The notes beneath the pieces are model-generated. The model made no database searches. It was not told where the DNA came from and saw only the letters and a program-made list of their open reading frames with translations. Below are positions 10,938-21,700 of a stretch of 24,388 bases of DNA, piece after piece. Position 1 is the first letter of the stretch. Every line of letters begins with the position of its first letter. Made by a program: the position numbers and the translations under genes. The DNA comes from Paramecium sonneborni (lineage: Eukaryota; Ciliophora; Oligohymenophorea; Peniculida; Parameciidae): NCBI GenBank assembly GCA_905182985.1, contig CAJJDN010000019.1, positions 353,981-378,368 of the forward strand, read 5' to 3'.

Positions 10938-11440
10938 TAGAAAATATCACTTATTAACTCATTTATTTATAGTGATCAAACTTTCTACATTAAGATTTAA
11001 ATATTCATAATAACTTTATATTAAGAGACTTTATTTAATTAATTGAAGAAAATTTTCTAATATTTAATATATTAAATATATTGAAAATACATTAAAAAAT
11101 TCAAAATGAAAAAATAGGATAAATTTTCTAATAATTTAAGATTTTGAACTAAGAATGATAATTATGGAAATAATCAAAACAATAATAACAAATTTTTGAA
11201 TAAATGTCAAAATCTTATAATTTCATCAATATCTAAGCAATATTTCTTAATCTATAATTAATGAACCTCCATAAAGAGCTAATCTTTTAATAGAATATTT
11301 TATGATGAAATCAAGTTTTTGATATTACGGATTATTGTTATTTGAAATAATATTTAATATTTATTTTAAAATTGCAAGGGGGTATGTTGTATTGCTATAA
11401 AAATGAAATCACATATCCTTTTTTTTTAATATAAATAATT
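10938..11440. promoter_or_regulatory. Gene 2 upstream region, redundant assembly copy
   Basis: This is the same 503-base AT-rich segment as 8650-9152, duplicated by the contig overlap. No gene was recognised in it. Confidence 0.4.
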
Positions 11441-12469
11441 ATGCACTATAGCTTATATTATTATGCATTTGTTTTAATATTGGGATGCCACTTAGTTGAA
11501 GGAAATCAAAGAATTTTAGCAGAGTCCACTCCTTCTAGTACGAAATGGCAATTTGATTAATTTTCTACACAGGTGGAATAGAATATGTAAACAGTTGTCT
11601 TTCCAAATAAATAATTATTATTTGTGTAGAGCCTCGTGGATGAAGATGAAAAGAAATCCATCATTTTATAAAAATATGAGAGAGATGAAACAAAAATTGG
11701 AAATGAACTAAAATTTGGTGATTTAAATACAGAATGTATGAGGCCTAAGGTAACGTTAATAAGCAATATTGGGTTTGCTTTAAGTTGGATCGAAAAAAAG
11801 ATAGAGACAACCAAATTATATATTTAAATCTTAAATTTTGATTTAAATCCAATCACTTAAAAACAAGAAATAAATGATATTCATTTAGAAGTTCATTGGG
11901 ATTTTGTATCAGAATTTCATTATATATATTATATTAATGAAACTAAGTTATTAATTCTGTACAAAGGTCCTAATAAAACAAAAATATGGCATGGAACCAT
12001 TTATGACTACTAAGATAATACTAGAACATCTGATGTTAATTTGATCTTTTCTAAGTAAGTGTCTATTGCTGTAAATTAATTATTAGTTATTGTTTTAATA
12101 CAAAAGATAGAAGATACTTATAGTAATTAAGTTACTATTTTAAATTAAGATGGATAAATTTAAAGAACATTTAAATTATATTAATATTATTATGATATTT
12201 AAAGCTTTTAACCAAAAATTACAGCACTTTCAAATAATAATTTTGTGGTTGTTTAACCTTATTATGATTGGATAGCACTTTATGTATACGATAATAGATT
12301 TTAAGCCATCATTAATAATAATTTGAACAACTATTATTATTATGGATCACCTGACAAACCTCCTGCTACTGCTTATCCTTCTTGGGAATATTATGGCTAT
12401 TTTAGAAGTGGATTGATTTAATTATAGGCTTTGGAAGATTCATTTGTTATTGTAGGCGTGGATACTTAT
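11441..12469 (+). CDS. Gene 2 N-terminal part, redundant assembly copy 2 (343 codons)
   Basis: It has the same start and signal peptide as 9153 and 12678 and reads 75 codons further than copy 1, to the N at 12470. It is a contig end, not an independent gene. Confidence 0.8.
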
Positions 12470-12470
12470 N
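12470..12470. other. Single-N assembly join 2
   Basis: The sequence before the N ends at the point matching 13706, and the sequence after it restarts at the point matching 11234 (and 8946). This is an unmerged overlap of 1236 bases. Confidence 0.9.
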
Positions 12471-12677
12471 TAAGCAATATTTCTTAATCTATAATTAATG
12501 AACCTCCATAAAGAGCTAATCTTTTAATAGAATATTTTATGATGAAATCAAGTTTTTGATATTACGGATTATTGTTATTTGAAATAATATTTAATATTTA
12601 TTTTAAAATTGCAAGGGGGTATGTTGTATTGCTATAAAAATGAAATCACATATCCTTTTTTTTTAATATAAATAATT
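12471..12677. promoter_or_regulatory. Proximal upstream region of gene 2 (third copy)
   Basis: These 207 bases correspond to 8946-9152. They include the G5 run near 12616, a T9 run, and the AATATAAATAATT stretch just before the ATG. This is probably promoter and 5' UTR; no specific element is recognised. Confidence 0.4.
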
Positions 12678-12740
12678 ATGCACTATAGCTTATATTATTA
12701 TGCATTTGTTTTAATATTGGGATGCCACTTAGTTGAAGGA
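12678..12740 (+). other. Signal peptide of gene 2
   Basis: About 21 residues begin MHYSLYYYAFVLILGC, with a hydrophobic core of Tyr, Ala, Phe, Val, Leu and Ile, then HLVEG before NQR. Cleavage after VEG is plausible. It marks the protein for the secretory pathway and confirms the start codon. There is little positive charge at the N-terminus, which is tolerated in eukaryotes. Confidence 0.85.
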
Positions 12741-15700
12741 AATCAAAGAATTTTAGCAGAGTCCACTCCTTCTAGTACGAAATGGCAATTTGATTAATTT
12801 TCTACACAGGTGGAATAGAATATGTAAACAGTTGTCTTTCCAAATAAATAATTATTATTTGTGTAGAGCCTCGTGGATGAAGATGAAAAGAAATCCATCA
12901 TTTTATAAAAATATGAGAGAGATGAAACAAAAATTGGAAATGAACTAAAATTTGGTGATTTAAATACAGAATGTATGAGGCCTAAGGTAACGTTAATAAG
13001 CAATATTGGGTTTGCTTTAAGTTGGATCGAAAAAAAGATAGAGACAACCAAATTATATATTTAAATCTTAAATTTTGATTTAAATCCAATCACTTAAAAA
13101 CAAGAAATAAATGATATTCATTTAGAAGTTCATTGGGATTTTGTATCAGAATTTCATTATATATATTATATTAATGAAACTAAGTTATTAATTCTGTACA
13201 AAGGTCCTAATAAAACAAAAATATGGCATGGAACCATTTATGACTACTAAGATAATACTAGAACATCTGATGTTAATTTGATCTTTTCTAAGTAAGTGTC
13301 TATTGCTGTAAATTAATTATTAGTTATTGTTTTAATACAAAAGATAGAAGATACTTATAGTAATTAAGTTACTATTTTAAATTAAGATGGATAAATTTAA
13401 AGAACATTTAAATTATATTAATATTATTATGATATTTAAAGCTTTTAACCAAAAATTACAGCACTTTCAAATAATAATTTTGTGGTTGTTTAACCTTATT
13501 ATGATTGGATAGCACTTTATGTATACGATAATAGATTTTAAGCCATCATTAATAATAATTTGAACAACTATTATTATTATGGATCACCTGACAAACCTCC
13601 TGCTACTGCTTATCCTTCTTGGGAATATTATGGCTATTTTAGAAGTGGATTGATTTAATTATAGGCTTTGGAAGATTCATTTGTTATTGTAGGCGTGGAT
13701 ACTTATAATTTTATTTTTAATTTAGTTCATTTAAATAACAAGAATTTAGAATTTATTTAACAAAGAGTAATTAATTATGAAGATTTGAATATTTATAAAT
13801 ATTCAATTTAAAGATCAGGTAGTAATTCTATTTTTGTATAATGGATTGATGGAATGCCAGAAACCCTGCTTCCTTAGTATAAGTAAAATTTATACTTATC
13901 TGAATTAAACTTATAATTGAATATTGATGATTGTGGTGCTAATTGTGATACTTGTCAAAATGGTTTATGTAAGCAGTGCTAATAAAACTTTTCTTTGGTT
14001 GATAATATTTGTTAGCCATAATGCATTTAAAATTGTTAAAAATGCTCAAATTAAATTGCATGTGAACTTTGTCAAGAGGGATTTATTTTAACGGGTATGC
14101 TTTAATGTATTGAGAATAATAGTAATAGTATATCAAATGGAGAATTAAGAGTCAGTCTCTCTGAAACAACATTTAAAGAAAATTCTAAATTCACATTATT
14201 ACCTGATAGAAGAGTTATTATAATCTATTAAGAACAAAACTAAGAGTAGCAATTTTTATAAATAAAAGTCTTGAATGCAATAGGCTAAACAATCTTATAA
14301 TAAACATTAGATGGTGAAGATGTCTTGAATTTTGATTTATTCTATAAAGAAAATGTTCTGCATTTATTTTTATTAAAATAAATCTCAACAAAATTAGGAA
14401 TTATCTACTTTTAGTTGTAATTATCAGACTTACAATAAATCAAGCAAATTTAATTATAAGGTTACGAAAATGAAGGTTTATATAATATCTCATAACTAAC
14501 AACTGTTTTTAAAGTATTAGATACAAATTAAGTTTTTACTATTTTTATATAAGGCGGCTTTTAAAATTATTATTATCAACGAGTTCTATCTTTTACTTAT
14601 GATTATTATGGAAGCCTAAAAAATTCATTTTTTTATGGAGAAATTCATGTTGGAAACATTTTTTATTATTAAAGAAAGAAAATTTTTGATGCAGTCGTTG
14701 ATGAAATTGGAAACATTAATGTATTATTAACAAGAGAATGTGAAGCAAAATTATATGTATTAGATCAATTCGGAGGGATTATTAATGAAAAGTATTAAAG
14801 TTATTGGAATTATTGGAATTGTAGATATTTATAAAATCCATCGATTTCAGTTGTTCCAAAAACAAACTAATTAATGATAGCTGTTTAAGATCTAAATAGC
14901 AAGTTGTATATTTTTAATTGGCAAGAGGATGTTTTATATTCTTCTTAATTTAATTAAAAAGAAGGTAACCCTTAATTAAAAGCTTTAAATTCAAATAATT
15001 TTGTATTAATTTATGAACAATACAATTTAGATGGTAATTTTAAAACATTAAACTATTTACATTAAGAGAATGGAATCATTAAAAATAAATTAATACTTAA
15101 TTAGAATTCCATTCAACCTGGATTTGTTGAAATAGAAAGTTTTGATTAAAAATATTTATTTTTCTCTATGATAGCTTTTAAAAATAGTGGAAATTTATCT
15201 ACTAATTAAATATATCTTTAATAGATATCTGTAGAAGTAGATTAATTAGTTGGACTAATCAATATATGTGAAGAAAACTGTTCATAATGTGATGATAATT
15301 TAAAGTGTTCTTAATGTAAGGCTAATTATGTTTTAGATACTCAAAATAAGTGTTAATTGGTTTGTTTAGATAATTGTTCTTATTGTGAGAAAGTAAATGA
15401 ATGTGAGATTTGTAATGAAGGATATTAATTAAATAATGATAGAGAATGCAATTAAGCATAGTTAAATTCTTATGTTAAATTATAAGACCACTTAAATAGA
15501 ATTGAATCAAATTCATAAATTGCTATAGCTAAAAATGGAAATATAATAGTAACTTGGATGGAACATGACACTATTGAAAATGTATACTATTCATTTTTTA
15601 AAGTATTCAATTCTCATGGAGAATAAATAAGAAGTGATTCAATCTTTCCTTATGAAAATACAATTTTACCAAAAGTTAAAACTTTTGGAGACTATTTAAT

Positions 15701-18700
15701 TTTTTCTGTTATAAGACATAGAGATTTAGCTTTTAATGTTATTGATTCCAATGGCAATTTCATAACTGACTGGAGATGGGTTTATTATATTAATGATTAT
15801 ATAAATTACGATGAGATGGATTAATTTTAATATGATATAGCAACAAATGGCTAAAGCCACATTATTCTTGCAGTTCAGAAGTAAATTTCCTATGATCATT
15901 TTGGGATTTAATTAATAAGATTTTCTTTTATTTATTTCAGGAATGAAATAAGATAAGAGACAATGAGAGAATATGATACAAATAGCCAAAGAATTAAAAA
16001 CCTAGAAATATAAATTGATGCAAATTTTATTTATTATCAATTTTAAAGCTTTTAAATGGATCCATTAGGTTTTAATTAAGCAACAACTAATTTTGCTTAA
16101 GTAAATTATAATCTTGACGACTATTTAAATGAAGTAATTGATAGGGAAAGTTTCTATAAAATCTTAACGTCTCAAACTAAAATTTAATTTATAAAATATG
16201 AGAGAGATTTTGAAATAAAATATTTTTAGTACAATTCTTAAATTTAAAGTTAATATATATCAACTGGAATGATAATTGATAGTATAAAGGCTGCTTTATA
16301 TTAAGATTAAATTGTAGTATTATGGATAGGATAAGAAATGGATTAAAGAAAAATGTTTATTTAATCATTTTCAATAAATGGAACAATATCATCAACATAA
16401 GTTTAATTGCCTGTTTTTAGTAACTATCCAAGCAATCCTTAAATAGGATGTTTAGAAAATGGAGATACAATAATTACATGGTAAGAATAAGAGGCTTCAG
16501 AATACACAATATTCGCAGTCAAATTTAATAAACATTTGTAACTGATACCACTCACTTCAGTGACATGTATGTAAAATTGTGAAACCTGTATGACAACAAC
16601 TTCTTGTTCAAGATGCTCTAATAGTTATTATTTTGATGGAATTAAATGTAGATTATAGTGTAATTCAGATTGTTAACAATGTACTGTTAGAAATGTTTGT
16701 GATATCTGTTAACCTGGTTATTATTTAAAAGATAATTATTGTTAATTTGATTAAACAATGGTAGAAGAATAGCGAATAACAACAATAGAAGATTATTAAT
16801 TGACTAGAACTTCAATAAACAGTTTTTCAGATAGTAGTTTTGTAGTTGTCTGGAATGATAAATTGAATTCTATCTAAACATTATATTTTTAGTTTTATGA
16901 TAATAATAGATAAAAATAAGGAGAAGTTAGGCCAATAGTTTGGTAAAATGATAGATAATATGCTTAAGCTGTTACTTTAGCTGATGATAAATTTTCAATA
17001 GTTTGGTTTGAGGGAGATTGTAATATCTAATGTAGATTAGTTCTTCAAATTTATAATAAAGAATTGATAGAATAAATTACTGAAGTAACTATTGATAATT
17101 TAGCATTACCAAATGCCTATGATTAAAAACCTGTTGTTTTAAAAAGATAAGATAATAGATTAATTATTGCATATATTTCATATAGAGACTCATAAACTTA
17201 TGGGTATTTCGCTATTTATGAAATTGATAATCTCGTATTATTGAATCCATAAATTATTGAAACTACAAGTAAAGTGGATAATTTAGACATAATAATTTAC
17301 AATCCTTAGATATATATAATATTATATGTATGTGATGGAAAGTAATTAAAAGGTTTGAGAGTTGAAAAAGATGTAGGAGAATCAAATAAAATTATTTATG
17401 AAAGTGGAAATACTCTCTATACTCCAACTCATGTTGTTAATTAATGTGGAAGTATTGTTTTAGCATGGAGTGAATCAATTCTAGAGAATTAATAATACAT
17501 CAAACAAATTAAGATAGGTTTTATAGATAGTTATTTGAATGAAGTAGCTGGTAATATGCACATTTAAAGATATTATATGGAATAATTAGAAAATCCAATT
17601 TTAATGGGTAACACTGAATGCTCATCATTTTCAGTCTTTGCTAAGTCATCTGAATTTCTAACTTAAACCAGAAAAAGAATCGTAGTTCATAAGTTTTATG
17701 ATTACTATGGTAGTTAATACTTATAATAGATTAAATCTTATAGTTATGAACATAAATATTTTCAAATTGAGCAAATATAACATTAAGATTATATTTTAGT
17801 TGATGTTGGTTTAAGCTCTGAAATACAATCAACTATATTCATAATGAGAATTGATGGGTATGGTAATCAAATGCAATTAAATCAAGTTGTTTGTATTTAA
17901 TATTGTTAAGAATGTAATAATAGTCATTCTTGCTTAAAATGTTAGGATGGGTATTGGAATTATAATCAAAGATGTATTAAAAGTTGTCCAAATCATGCAG
18001 ATTACTGTGAAGAATATGGCAAAGTAATTTGCAGTGTAGGATTTAATTTGAATCAATTTAATGAGTGTGTTCCTTTAGATCCTGAATTAACTTAATAATT
18101 GATTAATACCAATTAGTTTGGAGATTAATATAATCAAAATATAGCAACTCTATCAAATGGGAATTCTGTTGTTGTATGGAATAGCCGATTTTGGGAGAAT
18201 GGTATTTCCATTTATATGTAATTATTTGACACTTCATTTTCAAAAATAGGGGCAGAAACATTGATCACAAAAAATTCTATTGGTGTTTAAGAAAATCCAA
18301 ATGTAGCAGCTCTTTAAAATAATGAATTTATTGTGATTTGGAAAGATAGTAACCCATCTAATATCATGAGAATTTTAATGCAAAAATTTTCACTTAATTT
18401 TGAAAGAATTGGAAATGAAATAGTTGTATATGATTCAACCACAAGTGATATATTAGTTAATAATCTAAATTCAATTTATGATTATGCTAGTTATCAATTT
18501 TTACAATTATCAAATAATAACCTTGCTATTGTTTTAGGAATGAGATCTATTACAGGTTATATCTAAATTAGAGTAAAATTATATGATAAGGATTTAATAG
18601 AGTTTAAATCAATTGTAATTGGTGAAACATGGTGCTGCTCTTCCCAATTAATTTAAATGACTTAAATAGACAGTACACTTTATATTCTTTGGAAAAATAG

Positions 18701-21700
18701 TGGAAATAATTTGTAAATCGTTACTATAAGTAGTGAAGGTGATATTATAAATGGAAAAAAATTTGAAATTTATAGTGATTATTACAGCATCACAAAAAAT
18801 GAATTAAACTAATTAGTAATTGCTTGGTCTAATTATCAATCTGCTTAAATTTAGATATTTAGTTAATAAATTGAACAAATAGGTGAGCAAGTAGTTATTA
18901 ATGTTGAATCTATGATTGAATAAATTTCACTTTGTTAAGTCTAAGAAGGTATTATTTTAGCATTCAATTATAAAAAATAAACTCCTTTTTATGAAACTCA
19001 AAGTATTCAAGTCGAATTCTTTGATAATTATTTAGTATCATCAAAAAGTTTAACTAAATAACTTAATGATTACAATGGATAAATTAATAATATTAAAATA
19101 ACATATTATGGAAATCATTAATTTATTGTAACTTGGTCTTAATGGGTCTATGGTAGGGATGATTATTATTAAAAAAGTTAAAGAGATTCATCTGATTTAG
19201 GCTTATATGCTAAAAGGCTAGATACAAGTGGAAATATATTAAAAATATCAAATGTAATATGCTAAACTAATTGTAATAAATGCAGTAAATAAAATTTATG
19301 TGAATCCTGTAATGATGGATTTTATTTTGATTCAACAAAATCTATTTGTATATCTTAATGTCCTTAAAATTGTCAAGAATGCTATTTTGATTGGTTCCAA
19401 CCTAGTTCCTGTTATCGATGTTAACAAGGATATAATATAAATTACAAAGGTTAATGCGAAAAAATAGTTATTTAAGATAAATAAATGCTTTATCAAATAG
19501 GAACTGATCAAAATTATGAAATTTAAGACTTTGTAACTCTTCCCAATGGAAATATAGTTGTTACTTATTATAAAGACAGGAAAGAGATTTATTTTAAACT
19601 TATTAATAATTAAGGATAAGTAATTATCAATGAATAATATATTTGGGGAGCTGGAAATGAATAACTTATGAGAATTGCTGCATTGTCTAATGGTAACTTT
19701 GCTATTATTCATCGATCTTTCTATACAAATTCTAATAATGAAATTTGGTTGCATGTTTACGATTAAAATGGAAGAGAAATACGAGGTCATCCGATTTACA
19801 CATTTGCCTTATGGAATTATTATTATTGGTGGTATTAATAATCTTATAATTATAACTTATTGGCTATAAAATCTTTATCAGATGGAGGGTTTGCAATAAC
19901 TTATATGAATGATAATAATGGCTATTAATTTACTAACCCAAAACTCTATTTAAGGATATATAATAATAAATTCTATTAAGTAAGTCCAGATATTCCTTTA
20001 AATGATAAATATTAGTAAGATTATTATTGGGAATGGTGGAATAATAATAATTTAATTTCAATACTTGAAACCGAAACTCATTTAGTGGTCACAAATAATT
20101 ATTAAAATATTTATTGGTGGGATTATAGAAATACTATTGTTTAAGTTAATCTAGTTGATAAAATTGATTATTCTACAACACGTTAATAAATTAACTTAGG
20201 TTAAATTTAGTATGAAATTAGTGTTTATCATTGGTGGTGGTAGGATTCTTAAGCCTAAATTTATTAAATTTAAAAAGATGAGTTTATCTTATTTAAAATG
20301 TTACCAGGAGGAATGTTAAGATTTGATTTTGATAAAGAATTTACATTGATTAAAATTTAAACCTTTGCTTAAAATCAAATATTCCCTCATTGGGATGGCT
20401 GGTGTCCAGGATGCTGCCTAACATGCTGGGATTATAATTAAATATAAATCTTACAATTAGATCGTACATTTGTTCTAAAATATTTCACAACTGTTAGTTC
20501 TAAAAATTATCATTCGAGAATAATGAAATTACTTCCACTCAATTTTAATATGGAATAATTGTCATCACTTAAGGAAGTTAAATTTTATTAGAATAGTAGA
20601 TGGGAAAATCAACTAAGATATGGAATAATTAAAAAATATCTTAATAATAATATTTTAGTTATGTCTGTAATAAAATTAGATATGCCAAATAACAATTTAC
20701 ATATATTATTTGAGAGACAAGATTATAAGTGTAATAAATTATAAACTTGGGGATAGATATGTCCTGAGAATTGTCTAAGCTGCATTAATTCATAAAATAC
20801 TTACCAATAGTGCTTAAGTTGTGAGTCTAATTATTATTTAGATGATTAATATCAATGTTAAGTAATCTGCTAATTTGATCATTGTTTATTTTGTCAAAAT
20901 TCTGGAACTAAATAATAATATTGTTATTAATGTGAAGATGGACATCGAATTCAAGATAATTCATAATGTGTTTAGAATGATCCAAATACAATTAATGAAA
21001 AGCAAATCGGAACATCAATAGAAAGAGAATTTATTTTGCCAAGAGTAAAAGCTTTGAGTGATGGAACAGTCTTAGTTGTTACATTACAATAATTGAAAGA
21101 CTAAATGGTTTTGTATGGATAAACTCATTTATAGAATGGAGAGAATAATAGTGAGATTGTTATTTTAGCTTAAAATATTAATATAGGATATTTTGATTTT
21201 TCAATTTCAAGCTAAGATGAAATATTGTTAGTGTGGGTAGATCGAACTAATTTAATATAAATTAAAGCATAAAAATATGATAAGACTTTGTAAAAAGTTG
21301 GATCTGAATTCATTGTTTATGATGAATCTGTAGAATGGAGAGGAATATAATTTGTTACAGTAGAATATCTTGTGAATGATGAATTAGCATTTGTACTATT
21401 TGGATATTATGAAATATATATAAAGAAATATGATATAAATAATATTGGATCATAGATGGAATATGTTGGATATTTTTATTAGGATTATTGGGGATGGTAC
21501 TAGTAATTGTAAGCTGATAATCATTTCAATTACCCATATTACTTAGAATTTTGGTTAAGAAAAGAACCTTCAATAGTTTCAACTACAGATTTTATATTTG
21601 TAGTATACTAAGAAAATTAAAGAATAGTATTGACAGGATTTTAATATAACTTATGTCGTTATACTAATTATATTTTCGATTCAGTAAGACCAATATAACC

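Larger units (their letters stand above)
9958..12244 (+). repeat. Contig-overlap block, copy 2 (2287 bases)
   Basis: It matches 7670-9956 throughout wherever compared. It carries second copies of the kinase remnant, the calcium-channel remnant, the gene 2 upstream region and the gene 2 start. From 11234 it also matches copy 3. Confidence 0.9.
12471..13706 (+). repeat. Contig-overlap block, copy 3 (1236 bases)
   Basis: It matches 11234-12469 at a constant offset of 1237; its first 1011 bases also match 8946-9956. Beyond 13706 the sequence is unique, so this copy leads into the true continuation of gene 2. Confidence 0.9.

Noticed and set aside
7670..13706. True tandem duplication of the gene 2 promoter and start
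   Set aside because: Repeat ends coincide exactly with single N positions, the copies show no difference where compared even in non-coding DNA, and two of the three reading frames break only at the N.
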